A stretch of DNA of 64,000 nt from Rhodobacteraceae bacterium MED-G08. GTDB lineage: Bacteria; Pseudomonadota; Alphaproteobacteria; Rhodobacterales; Rhodobacteraceae. A model generated the notes under the pieces. It was not told where the DNA came from. It made no database searches and saw nothing but the letters and a program-made list of their open reading frames with translations. A program made the translations under genes and the position numbers. The stretch covers positions 1-64,000 of the forward strand of contig NTKT01000011.1 in the NCBI GenBank assembly GCA_002457055.1, given 5' to 3'. Below are positions 1 to 8,206 of this stretch, piece after piece; positions within the stretch are counted from its first letter, which is position 1; each line of letters starts with the position of its first letter.

Positions 1-118
1 GATGTGTTTGCTCACACCGCATCACACTAAATTTGTTAATCATTATTTTGGTAAGCTTTGAATAGATTTTCTCAGTAATAAATTTGGAGTGACTTTAAAG
101 TTTTACTAACCAAAAGTA

Positions 119-170
119 TTGACAGGGGACATTATTTAGCAACTAATACGAATTAATAATACGTATTAAT
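119..170 (+). promoter_or_regulatory. Promoter with two overlapping LacI-type operators
   Basis: A perfect -35 hexamer TTGACA at 119-124 is followed after 17 bp by a weak -10 (ACTAAT, 142-147). Two copies of a palindromic element sit on the -10 and the initial transcribed region: 155-170 (AATAATACGTATTAAT, one mismatched pair) and 142-157 (ACTAATACGAATTAAT, two differences from the ideal form ATTAATACGTATTAAT). The ideal, perfectly symmetric form occurs once more at 7626-7641, ahead of the ABC ATPase gene. A central CpG and 16-bp symmetry are typical of LacI-family operators. Inference: the adjacent regulator represses itself and the transport operon. Positions 1-118 hold nothing else recognisable. 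Confidence 0.75.
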
Positions 171-179
171 GGTGTTTGA

Positions 180-1175
180 ATGGTAACGCAAAAAGATGTA
201 GCCCGAGCAGCAGGTGTTTCGCAGCCAACAGTTTCGCTTGTTTTGAATGGTGGACCAAATATGCCGCTTCCAGAGACTACAGTCGAAAAAGTAATGACTG
301 TAATGGATCGCATGGGATACAGGCCTAATAGGCTTGCTCAAGCCCTAAGAACTAATAGGACAAATACTATCGCATGTCTAATTCCAGACATCACGAACCC
401 TTTTTATCCTTCCTTTGTTCGCGGAGTACAGTCTGCCGCAGAAGCTCAAAAATACGATGTAATTACGGTAAATACTGATGGAGCAAGGTCACGCGAACTT
501 CACTACTTGGAACTAGCCAGACAGGGACGCGTCGACGGTTTCGTTGGTTCATTCCATGGAATAACCTCGCGAGACATTGATCATATTGAGCAACTAGAGG
601 TACCAATAGTCAGGCTAGAACCTAGTCAAAAGAAAATAAATAGCTTTTGGCTAGATGACGTTTACGTCGATAACTTTAAGGCAATGCAAGAGCTTACCCA
701 ATTTTTGATAAACAAAGGGCACCAACAATTAACAATAGTATCGGGACGTGGTGGACCTGAAAGAGTTCGTTTAGCGGGATATGAAGCTGCCATGGCGATA
801 AACAATCTCAATCCTAAAGTGCAGCTGGTCGATAAATTTGATGAAATCAGCGGATACAGTGCCTCCAAAATAATCCTCAATAAACCTAATCGTCCAACAG
901 CGATAATCGCTGCTAACGACTTAATGGCAATTGGAGCAATGAGAGCGAGCAAGGAAGAGGGTCTTTCAATCCCTAAAGATATTGCTGTAGCAGGGTTCGA
1001 TAATATCCCTGTATCACAGCTTGTGTTTCCTAGCCTAACAACTGTTGAAAGATATCAAAATAAGCTTGGAGTGCTAGCAGTCAATTTACTTCTCGGTCGC
1101 CTCCAAAGCAAAAAGAAACTGCCGCGTCAGTTAGCAGAAGGAGACTACAAAATTATCGAGCGTGATTCAACTTAA
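180..1175 (+). CDS. LacI-family transcriptional regulator
   Basis: 331-residue repressor of the LacI/GalR family. The N-terminal helix-turn-helix (residues about 4-24, KDVARAAGVSQPTVSLVLNG) is followed by a hinge and a periplasmic-binding-like effector domain (about 60-330, with the usual NPFYP motif near residue 75). It is the first gene of a locus with a solute-binding protein, two permeases, an ADP-ribosylglycohydrolase-like protein and a convergent ATPase, so its effector is probably the transported sugar or a product of it. Matching palindromes lie over its own promoter and in front of the ATPase gene, suggesting autoregulation and control of both outer promoters. The effector cannot be deduced from sequence. 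Confidence 0.93.
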   Translation: MVTQKDVARAAGVSQPTVSLVLNGGPNMPLPETTVEKVMTVMDRMGYRPNRLAQALRTNRTNTIACLIPDITNPFYPSFVRGVQSAAEAQKYDVITVNTDGARSRELHYLELARQGRVDGFVGSFHGITSRDIDHIEQLEVPIVRLEPSQKKINSFWLDDVYVDNFKAMQELTQFLINKGHQQLTIVSGRGGPERVRLAGYEAAMAINNLNPKVQLVDKFDEISGYSASKIILNKPNRPTAIIAANDLMAIGAMRASKEEGLSIPKDIAVAGFDNIPVSQLVFPSLTTVERYQNKLGVLAVNLLLGRLQSKKKLPRQLAEGDYKIIERDST

Positions 1176-1197
1176 CAGAAAGAAATCTGGGGGAAAA

Positions 1198-2532
1198 ATG
1201 TTAAAAAATAATATTAAAATACTATCATTACTGATTGGGTTAACAACGTTACTAATGCCAGCAATTGGTCATACTAAGACAGTGATAACCTGGTGGAACT
1301 ATTCAAACGAAGGCTCGGGATTGAATAATGCATTAAAAGAGGAAATTGAAGACCGTTTTAATGCTTCACAGTCAGAAATAGAACTACAAATCATTTTTAA
1401 AGGTGAAGATGTAAATGGACCAACGAGAACGGCCTTACTTGCTGGCGCAGGGCCAGATATAATAACATCGTCAGGGTCCACATACGTTAGGGCTTATTAT
1501 GATGGTGGATTTTTAAAGTCACTAGAACCGTATGCACAGAAATATGGTTGGAAAGAAAAAATACTCCCATGGGCATACAATTTAGGGGTTTTTGACGGTG
1601 AATTTTACTCATTTCCACAAAATTACGAAAGTATGATCTACTTCTACAACAAGACCCTTTTCGAAGAAAATGGTTGGAAATTACCAACCAATTTAACTGA
1701 GTATGAGAACCTTGCAGCGGAAATCAAATCAAAGAACATGCACCCCTTCGCCTACGGCTCGTCCGGGTGGCAACCAACACATGAGCACCTTGCTGGTAAC
1801 TACTTCAATACTTTTGCGGGCCCAGACAACGTTTATAAGGCCCTAGTTGGTGAGAAAAAATGGACAGATACTGAATTTGTAGAAGCTCTCGAACTCTTGA
1901 AAAAGCACATGATGGACGGTTACTGGTCAGGAAGTTTGGAAAATTACTATGCTAATGATTGGGATGGATTTTCAGCACAAATAACAAATAGAGAAGCTGC
2001 CATGATGCAAATTGGAACCTGGGGATTTGAAATTATGGAAGGCTTTAAAGGTAGTGGCGATGATTGGGATTGGGCACCTTTGACCATTCTATCTGAAGAT
2101 GCAGGCGAGCCGAACTACCAGTTGTCAATTGGTGGCACTATGTCAATAAACGCAGCCAGTAAGAATCCTGACGCAGCTGCAGAGGTACTAAATTGGATAA
2201 TCAGCGATAAAAATCGTGTCCTCGACTTCACTGCGAAGCGAAATTACGGGGAGTGGCTGTTACCTTTGAAATATGAGGAGTCTGATTTTTCGCCGTCAGT
2301 CGACCAGAGAATTCGCGATTATCTAGTTGATTTTGCAAAAGCCACGGGAAATGGAAACTATGGCTACACGACATGGACATTTTATCCTGCGAACGCAGGA
2401 ACACATATTTGGAAAGATATGGAAAGTGTTTGGGCAGGAGACATTTCAGTCGTAGAGTTTTTGGCAGAACAGCAGAAACTTTGGGACAAAGCCAGAGATG
2501 CAAACGAACTCATTCCTGTAGGTAAAAGATAA
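1198..2532 (+). CDS. Extracellular solute-binding protein of a sugar ABC transporter
   Basis: 444-residue periplasmic binding protein of the CUT1 (MalE/UgpB-like) class. I chose ATG 1198 because it follows a purine-rich GGGGG ribosome site and gives a clean signal peptide: MLKNN, a hydrophobic core (ILSLLIGLTTLLMPAIG), then cleavage near residues 24-26. An in-frame codon at 1162 would overlap the regulator and spoil the signal. The mature start TVITWWNY and the later blocks resemble oligosaccharide- or glycerol-phosphate-type binding proteins. It lies 22 bp after the LacI gene and is followed by a stem-loop, which suggests it is made in excess over the permeases. The ligand is unknown. Confidence 0.9.
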   Translation: MLKNNIKILSLLIGLTTLLMPAIGHTKTVITWWNYSNEGSGLNNALKEEIEDRFNASQSEIELQIIFKGEDVNGPTRTALLAGAGPDIITSSGSTYVRAYYDGGFLKSLEPYAQKYGWKEKILPWAYNLGVFDGEFYSFPQNYESMIYFYNKTLFEENGWKLPTNLTEYENLAAEIKSKNMHPFAYGSSGWQPTHEHLAGNYFNTFAGPDNVYKALVGEKKWTDTEFVEALELLKKHMMDGYWSGSLENYYANDWDGFSAQITNREAAMMQIGTWGFEIMEGFKGSGDDWDWAPLTILSEDAGEPNYQLSIGGTMSINAASKNPDAAAEVLNWIISDKNRVLDFTAKRNYGEWLLPLKYEESDFSPSVDQRIRDYLVDFAKATGNGNYGYTTWTFYPANAGTHIWKDMESVWAGDISVVEFLAEQQKLWDKARDANELIPVGKR

Positions 2533-2560
2533 TACAGAAATGGTAAGGTTAAATAATAGC

Positions 2561-2582
2561 AGAGCCCAGTTAACTGGGCTCT
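2561..2582 (+). promoter_or_regulatory. Intercistronic stem-loop between binding protein and permease
   Basis: A perfect 22-bp inverted repeat (AGAGCCCAGTT followed by AACTGGGCTCT) folds into a 9-bp stem with a TTAA loop. No T-run follows; the next gene starts 7 bp downstream at 2590 without a clear Shine-Dalgarno sequence. In many ABC operons such elements protect the upstream binding-protein mRNA or cause partial termination, giving more binding protein than permease. That role is inferred here. The hairpin could also limit initiation on the permease message, because its 3' arm abuts the start region. Confidence 0.6.
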
Positions 2583-2589
2583 TCTGCAA

Positions 2590-3465
2590 ATGAAAAATAT
2601 TTATTCTGAAAAGCTGGTTTCGTGGTACTTTTTATCACCGATCTTGTTTATACATTTTTTTGTAATTGCTTTACCTTCAATTCTAAGTTTGGCACTCTGC
2701 TTTACCGACTGGAATGGCTTTGGCAAGATTCAGTTCATTGGGTTCCAAAATTTTACAGAACTATTTGACGATCGAGTATTTAAAATAGCTGTATGGCATA
2801 ACTTTATATGGACTATTTTTTTCTTAACAGTTCCTATCGCAATTGCTTTACTGGGAGCATTTATTTTGACCGGAGTTAAGCGCTTCCAATTAGTTTATAG
2901 ATTTATTTTCTTCTTTCCCTATATTTTAGCAAGCGTGGTCAACTGCTTAATTTGGAAATACTTATTTCATCCTAAACACGGGCTACATACATTTTTTGAA
3001 GATTTAGGTATTAACTTTTTCCAAAACTCTCTTCTTACCCAAAAAGAAACATCTCTACTGGCAGTTGGCTTTGTTGATGCCTGGCACTTTTGGGGGTTTT
3101 TAGTAGTAATCTATATCACTGCAATGTACCAAGTGGACGATACACTTTATGAGGCCGCCGAAATTGAAGGAGCCTCGAAATGGCAAAAATTTCGGTATGT
3201 AACTTTTCCGTCTATTAGACCAATGTTTGTTTTTTCTATTCTTATAATAATGATCTGGTCAGTACCTGCTTTTGACTATGTTTATATTTTGACTGGCGGC
3301 GGGCCAGCTTACAGCTCAGAAGTATTAGCGAATTACTTGCATTTTCAAGCATTTAGAAACATGAATGTTGGATATGCCTCAGCGATTGGAGCTCTGATGT
3401 TCATCTATGTGTTCATAATCACAGGGATTTTTGGACTACTAAGAAGACTAGAGTGGGAATTTTAA
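2590..3465 (+). CDS. Sugar ABC transporter permease, MalF-like
   Basis: 291-residue inner-membrane permease with about six hydrophobic segments. The binding-protein-dependent permease (EAA) motif is visible near residues 188-212, beginning EAAEIEGASKWQKF, which docks the ATPase. It pairs with the following permease in a CUT1-type importer. The ATG at 2590 has no good ribosome site and lies just after a strong stem-loop, so its translation may be low. Its stop overlaps the leader of the next permease. Substrate unknown. Confidence 0.9.
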   Translation: MKNIYSEKLVSWYFLSPILFIHFFVIALPSILSLALCFTDWNGFGKIQFIGFQNFTELFDDRVFKIAVWHNFIWTIFFLTVPIAIALLGAFILTGVKRFQLVYRFIFFFPYILASVVNCLIWKYLFHPKHGLHTFFEDLGINFFQNSLLTQKETSLLAVGFVDAWHFWGFLVVIYITAMYQVDDTLYEAAEIEGASKWQKFRYVTFPSIRPMFVFSILIIMIWSVPAFDYVYILTGGGPAYSSEVLANYLHFQAFRNMNVGYASAIGALMFIYVFIITGIFGLLRRLEWEF

Positions 3466-3467
3466 TC

Positions 3468-4310
3468 ATGATAGCCAATCCTAGACTACGAAAACTTCCA
3501 ATCGCTAATCATGTGATCTTAACTATTCTTGCTTTAAGCATTGTATTACCAATAGCTATATTGTTTTTTAATTCCATTAAGCCACGTGCAGAAATTGGAC
3601 TGAACCCACTGGGTTTTCCAAATGAAATAAGGTTTGAAAATTATTATGATGCATTTGTTAAAGCAAATTATGCAGATGTATTCCTAAATTCTTTCATATT
3701 AGTGGCCGGCACACTATTGGTATGCATTCCACTATCTGGCCTCGCTGCATTCAGTTTGGCAATTCTTAAATCAGGGAAAAAACTAACAGCTACCGTTGGT
3801 TTGTACCTACTAGTGGGATTAAGCATTCCGGCGCAGTTGTATATATTACCGCTCTTTATTCTCTGGAAATTTTTGCATTTAAATAATAGTTTTATTGGGC
3901 TGATAATAATTTACAGTGCTTTGAACGCTCCGTTTGCGGTATTTCTGATTAGATCTTACATGGTCCAGCTACCTGCAGAACTTTTCGAAGCTGCACGAGT
4001 TGAAGGTGCAAATAATTTTCAACTTTTCCTAAAAATTGCCGTTCCACTTTCATGGCCAGTTTTCTTAACCTCCAGTCTTGTAGTGGGTTTAGCAGTCTGG
4101 AATGAGTTTTTATTTGCAGTTACTTTTATCTACGACGACAGTATTAAGCCAATATCCACAATTCTATTTTCATTTTCTGACCGGTATAAGAATGATTACA
4201 CGTTAGTAAGCGCCTCTGCTGTAATGATGGCATTGCCCATGGTAATTCTTTTTATCCTCTTCCAACGCAACTTCATTGTTGGATTAACCAGTGGGAGCAT
4301 GAAATCGTGA
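3468..4310 (+). CDS. Sugar ABC transporter permease, MalG-like
   Basis: 280-residue inner-membrane permease, second half of the transport pore. The EAA loop reads EAARVEGANNFQLF near residues 167-180. I chose ATG 3468, which is preceded by GTGGGA at 3453-3458. The GTG at 3453 is an alternative that would add five residues and overlap the preceding gene by 13 nt. The last codons overlap the next gene (GTGA), so the two are probably translationally coupled. Confidence 0.88.
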   Translation: MIANPRLRKLPIANHVILTILALSIVLPIAILFFNSIKPRAEIGLNPLGFPNEIRFENYYDAFVKANYADVFLNSFILVAGTLLVCIPLSGLAAFSLAILKSGKKLTATVGLYLLVGLSIPAQLYILPLFILWKFLHLNNSFIGLIIIYSALNAPFAVFLIRSYMVQLPAELFEAARVEGANNFQLFLKIAVPLSWPVFLTSSLVVGLAVWNEFLFAVTFIYDDSIKPISTILFSFSDRYKNDYTLVSASAVMMALPMVILFILFQRNFIVGLTSGSMKS

Positions 4311-6484
4311 CTTTTCAACTTGATAGAAAATATGAAGAAAAAGTTTACGCTGGAGTACTTGGAAAAATAATAGGCGTTTACTTAGGTCGACCTTTTGAAC
4401 AATGGTCCCATGAACTAATATTGGAAACACTTGGTCCAATAGAATATTATGTGAATAATAAGTTGGACAAGCCATTAATTGTGACCGACGACGACATAAC
4501 TGGTACCTTCACTTTCCTAAGAGCCCTGACTGACTATGGCTGTTCAGACGAAATTTCTGCTCAACAAATTGGGCAAACTTGGCTCAATAATATAGTTGAG
4601 GGTGAAACTATCCTCTGGTGGGGCGGCTATGGGCTTTCGACAGAGCATACAGCCTACAAAAATCTTAAAAAAGGTGTTTTTGCTCCTAAAAGTGGATCAA
4701 AGAGTTTAAATGGTCAGGCAATATCTGAGCAAATCGGTGCACAAATATTCATCGATGGTTGGGCAATGGTATCACCAGGTGATCCAGAGAAAGCTGCTGA
4801 CTTAGCCAAGCGAGCTGCAAGTGTAAGTCATGATGGAGAGGCTGTTTACGGTGCACAAATAATAGCTGCCATGGAAGCAGAAGCTTTTGTCGAAAATGAC
4901 GTTACCAAACTTATTGAAACCGGTAAAAAGCTCATCCCAAGTACCTCAACAATTTTTAAAGCTATTGAGGATATTCAAAATTGGCATTCCCAAAACAAAG
5001 ACTGGCTCAGTACCAGAGGTTTAATTTCAGAAAAATATGGATACGATAAATTTCCTGGTGCTTGCCATATAGTCCCTAATCATTCTCTAATTATAATGGC
5101 ACTCCTACATGGAGACGGTAATTTTCAAGAATCAATGAAGATAATAAATACTTCAGGGTGGGATACGGACTGTAACGCAGGAAATCTGGGCTGCTTATTG
5201 GGAATAAAAAATGGTTTGGACAACTTTGAAGGCTCATCTGACTGGCGTGGCCCAGTTAATGATATTATGTACTGTCCTACCGCAAATGGCGGAGAGACAA
5301 TAACTGATGCGACAAGAGAAACTTTTAAAATAATAAATATCGCAAGATCGATGCGAGGTTTGACAAGGCAATTGCCTAAACAGGGCGCACGATATCATTT
5401 TGATATGCCAGGCTCAACTCAAGGTTGGATGGTAAGAAAAACAACAAACCTTAGTGAAAATACTGCTATTTCAAATGTGGCGATGCGCGCTGGCGATCAC
5501 TCTAGATGTTTATCAGTTGAATTTGAAAAAATTAATCAAACGGCTGTTAGCGAAATTTATGTAAACACTTTCATGCCAGAAAATATTAAAAATTTAACCG
5601 GTAAACAACGCGAGGTATTTTTTTCCTACAACTTTTTGTGTTCACCAATATTTTACCCTGGACAAGAAATAACAGCCAAAATTAGAGCAGATATTGGAAA
5701 TTATAACGAAGTTTTTGTGAAGTTATTCGTTAGATATTATGGTGAAAATGACAAGTCTGTAACAGTATATTCTGATGCGAAAAAACTTAAGGCAGGCGAG
5801 GCAATACTCAATAAGTGGGCACCACTAATTCATGACGGCAACCCAGTATATGAAATAGGTTTGCGTATTGAAGCTAGTAAAACCACTACTGGAAAAATAT
5901 ATTTAGATAGTTTGGATATTTCTGGGGAAGCTCAAACTTGTTTCAAGCGTCCCTTGCACACTCCTCCTTTTGAAAGAGGCAAAGAGTTTGAACTACCCAG
6001 AGCTGAAATGTGGCGAAACAGCTGGGTAAAAGCTACAAATCATTGGACGGACAGACAAATAAAAGGAGAAGCTTTTAGAATTGGCCATGATGACGGACGC
6101 GGCATTATAATAACTGGAACCTCCGACTGGAAGGATTACAGCATAAGTTCAAAAATTACATTTGAACTGGCATCTAGCGGCGGGCTTGCAGCTCGGGTTC
6201 AGGGCCTAGAGCGCTTCTATGCTGCAGAACTATCAAATGAGAATAAGTTTCGGCTATTAAAGTTACTAGATGGGAAAAAAATACTTGCAGAGTATGATAT
6301 TATGTTTGAGCTTTTTCGAGAATATGAAATTGGACTGAGCGTAAGAGGAAATCTTATCACTTGTTATCTTGATGGAGAAGAAAAACTTTCCGTGATCGAC
6401 GATAGTAATACGCTCAAATCTGGCGGAATTGGGCTTTTTGTCGAAAATGGTACGCTCAGCACAAACCAAATAATAAAGATTTAA
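4307..6484 (+). CDS. ADP-ribosylglycohydrolase-family protein with C-terminal beta-sandwich domains
   Basis: 725-residue protein without a signal peptide, so probably cytoplasmic. Residues 1-340 match the ADP-ribosylglycohydrolase (DraG/ARH) fold: GxxxGVYLGRPFE at about 18-31, the first metal motif TDDD at 60-63, SHDGE at 174-178 and the second metal motif WDTDCNAG at 285-292. The dinuclear-metal aspartates are therefore present. The rest is atypical: residues about 365-555 look like a jelly-roll, and 575-725 resemble a LamG/DUF1080-type concanavalin fold. DraG-family proteins are usually about 300 residues. It starts with GTG overlapping the permease stop (GTGA), with GGGAG at 4293-4297. In this operon an N- or O-glycosidase acting on the imported compound is more plausible than protein de-ADP-ribosylation; that is inference. 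Confidence 0.82.
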   Translation: MTFQLDRKYEEKVYAGVLGKIIGVYLGRPFEQWSHELILETLGPIEYYVNNKLDKPLIVTDDDITGTFTFLRALTDYGCSDEISAQQIGQTWLNNIVEGETILWWGGYGLSTEHTAYKNLKKGVFAPKSGSKSLNGQAISEQIGAQIFIDGWAMVSPGDPEKAADLAKRAASVSHDGEAVYGAQIIAAMEAEAFVENDVTKLIETGKKLIPSTSTIFKAIEDIQNWHSQNKDWLSTRGLISEKYGYDKFPGACHIVPNHSLIIMALLHGDGNFQESMKIINTSGWDTDCNAGNLGCLLGIKNGLDNFEGSSDWRGPVNDIMYCPTANGGETITDATRETFKIINIARSMRGLTRQLPKQGARYHFDMPGSTQGWMVRKTTNLSENTAISNVAMRAGDHSRCLSVEFEKINQTAVSEIYVNTFMPENIKNLTGKQREVFFSYNFLCSPIFYPGQEITAKIRADIGNYNEVFVKLFVRYYGENDKSVTVYSDAKKLKAGEAILNKWAPLIHDGNPVYEIGLRIEASKTTTGKIYLDSLDISGEAQTCFKRPLHTPPFERGKEFELPRAEMWRNSWVKATNHWTDRQIKGEAFRIGHDDGRGIIITGTSDWKDYSISSKITFELASSGGLAARVQGLERFYAAELSNENKFRLLKLLDGKKILAEYDIMFELFREYEIGLSVRGNLITCYLDGEEKLSVIDDSNTLKSGGIGLFVENGTLSTNQIIKI

Positions 6485-6500
6485 ATATTAAAAAATTTCA

Positions 6501-7559
6501 TTATTTAAAAATGCTACAAGCATTTAAATGGAAACCAACCTTAACCATATCACCAGCTTGTATAGAAGTTTGACAATTAATTTGCGCAATCAGTGGATGA
6601 TCAGTTTGTGAAAGATACACAAGACTTTCAGAGCCAAGCCTCTCTACTAGTTCTACTCGGCTCTCCCAGGAAATTTTGGTTGTACCGTTAACAATCAAAT
6701 TTTCCGGACGAATACCAAGAGTGATCTCTTCTCCTGGTTTCAAATTAAGCTCTGATTGAATTGATATATCCTCGACAATCTCATTTATCTCAGCATTGAA
6801 AATATTGCCTGATTTACTCAATATACGCGCTTTAATTAAATTCATTTTTGGTGATCCAATAAAAGTTCCAACAAAAATATTTTTAGGTTTATTATATAGC
6901 TCTAAGGGCTTTCCAACCTGCGAAATTGAACCTTCGTTTAGCAGCACAATCTGATCTGCTAGCGTCATTGCTTCACTTTGATCATGTGTAACATAAAGCA
7001 TCGTTGCATTTAAATGTTGGTGGAGTTTTGCAAGCTCAAATCGCATTTGAACTCGGAGAGCCGCATCTAAATTGGATAACGGCTCATCAAATAAAAAAAC
7101 CTGAGGCTTTCGAGTGATTGCTCGGCCGATAGCAACTCTTTGTTTTTGCCCACCTGAAAGTTGCTTAGGTTTGCGTGATAATAAATCTTCTATTTTAAGT
7201 ATTCTTGCTGCCTCTAAAACCCGCACTGCTATTTCTTTTTTGGGACGCTTATTTAGTGTTAGTCCAAAAGCCATATTTTCAAAGACTGTCATGTGAGGAA
7301 AAAGAGCATAAGACTGAAAAACCATTGCTAAATCCCGATCTTTCGAGTCAACATCAGCAACATTTCGGCCATTGATCTCAATTTCACCGGCATCAATATC
7401 CTCTAGGCCAGCAATCATTCTTAACAAAGTTGATTTGCCACAACCACTTGGTCCTACCAGCACTGTGAAAGAGCCTTTTGGGATCACCAATGAAACATCT
7501 TTTATTACATGCGTTCCGTCAAAATACTTATTAACATTATTTAATTTTATTTCTGCCAT
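6501..7559 (-). CDS. Sugar ABC transporter ATP-binding protein (MalK/UgpC-like)
   Basis: 352-residue ATPase. Visible motifs are Walker A GPSGCGKST (near residue 37), the signature LSGGQKQRVAIGRA, Walker B VFLFDEPLSNLDA and the switch histidine in THDQ. A C-terminal TOBE-type regulatory extension (about 235-352, with LGIRPENL) is typical of the CUT1 ATPases. It faces the permease operon convergently with 16 bp between stops and has its own promoter carrying the locus palindrome. Such ATPases often serve several transporters, which may explain the separate transcription unit. Confidence 0.93.
   Translation of the reverse strand: MAEIKLNNVNKYFDGTHVIKDVSLVIPKGSFTVLVGPSGCGKSTLLRMIAGLEDIDAGEIEINGRNVADVDSKDRDLAMVFQSYALFPHMTVFENMAFGLTLNKRPKKEIAVRVLEAARILKIEDLLSRKPKQLSGGQKQRVAIGRAITRKPQVFLFDEPLSNLDAALRVQMRFELAKLHQHLNATMLYVTHDQSEAMTLADQIVLLNEGSISQVGKPLELYNKPKNIFVGTFIGSPKMNLIKARILSKSGNIFNAEINEIVEDISIQSELNLKPGEEITLGIRPENLIVNGTTKISWESRVELVERLGSESLVYLSQTDHPLIAQINCQTSIQAGDMVKVGFHLNACSIFK
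6509..6525. terminator. Weak hairpin at the convergent gene ends
   Basis: AAATGCT-ACA-AGCATTT forms a 7-bp stem inside the last codons of the ATPase gene. On the minus strand it is followed by a run of six T about 7 bases later. It could end both convergent transcripts, but the stem is AT-rich and short, so the call is tentative. Confidence 0.25.
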
Positions 7560-7612
7560 TTATCTTCAAGTCCCAGAGGCTGCTAAAATTTTAATCAGGC
7601 ACATAATTAGTA

Positions 7613-7641
7613 ATTATAATAAATTATTAATACGTATTAAT
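7613..7641 (-). promoter_or_regulatory. ATPase-gene promoter with perfect LacI-type operator
   Basis: On the minus strand a TATAAT hexamer (7618-7613) lies immediately downstream of a perfect 16-bp palindrome, ATTAATACGTATTAAT at 7626-7641, which is also found upstream of the lacI-like gene at 155-170. The palindrome would occupy the spacer/-35 region, a position suited to repression. No good -35 box was found, so the exact promoter is uncertain. Confidence 0.65.
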
Positions 7642-7733
7642 AAAGTGAAAAAAAATGTTTACCGTTAATAAATACATTGAAAATGTTATTATTCCAAAAG
7701 TCAAAAGTTGTGAATAAAAAGGCTATGTTTCCC

Positions 7734-7791
7734 GTGACCCCCTCTTACCTTTTTGTGACCCAGCTTGTGACCCAGACACCCCCGAAAGGGG
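7734..7791. repeat. Three GTGACCC repeats followed by a CCCC-GAAA-GGGG hairpin
   Basis: GTGACCC occurs at 7734-7740, 7755-7761 and 7767-7773. A short GNRA-type hairpin follows at 7780-7791. The element lies between the ATPase promoter and the 3' end of tRNA-Asp. It is GC-rich compared with its surroundings. It may be a remnant of an integration event at the tRNA or a protein-binding array; nothing in the sequence decides this. Confidence 0.4.
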
Positions 7792-7820
7792 TTAAGCTAT
7801 TGATTTATATGGAAAAAAGG

Positions 7821-7897
7821 TGGCGCGGTTGACGGGGCTCGAACCCGCGACCCCCGGCGTGACAGGCCGGTACTCTAACCAACTGAGCTACAACCGC
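7821..7897 (-). tRNA. tRNA-Asp (GTC)
   Basis: A 77-nt cloverleaf with encoded CCA. The acceptor stem is GCGGTTG/CAACCGC with discriminator G, the T-loop is GTTCGAG and the anticodon loop is CTGTCAC, giving anticodon GTC. A run of six T follows the 3' end on the minus strand (7819-7814) and probably acts in termination. Confidence 0.97.
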
Positions 7898-8106
7898 GTT
7901 GTAGGCTGTTTATTGATATGACTGACTTCCGTCAAGCGCTCAATTAATCAAATATGTTTTTTTCTTTAATTTAACTTTTTTACAGTTTTCTAGTGGATGT
8001 GTGTCTGTAGAAGTCATCTATTAAAAGCCGCGAGGTTGATATTTTAACTAAATAGAAACTTTTTTCTAATTTTTTCTAATAAAAAGTTAAACTAAAAAAA
8101 ACAATG

Positions 8107-8133
8107 GTTGAATAAAACAAATTACACCCCACT
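8107..8133 (+). promoter_or_regulatory. Candidate heat-shock (RpoH) promoter of lon
   Basis: GTTGAA (8107-8112) and CCCCAC (8127-8132) are separated by 14 bp, resembling a sigma-32 promoter (CTTGAA, CCCCAT). It lies 75 bp upstream of lon, a classic heat-shock gene. The match is imperfect, and the rest of 7898-8206 is AT-rich with no other feature seen. Confidence 0.4.
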
Positions 8134-8206
8134 TGTTATTTAAGGATAAAAACGACACATCTAAATATTATCGAACATCTTGTCGAGCAGCAAAACGGTG
8201 AATAAA

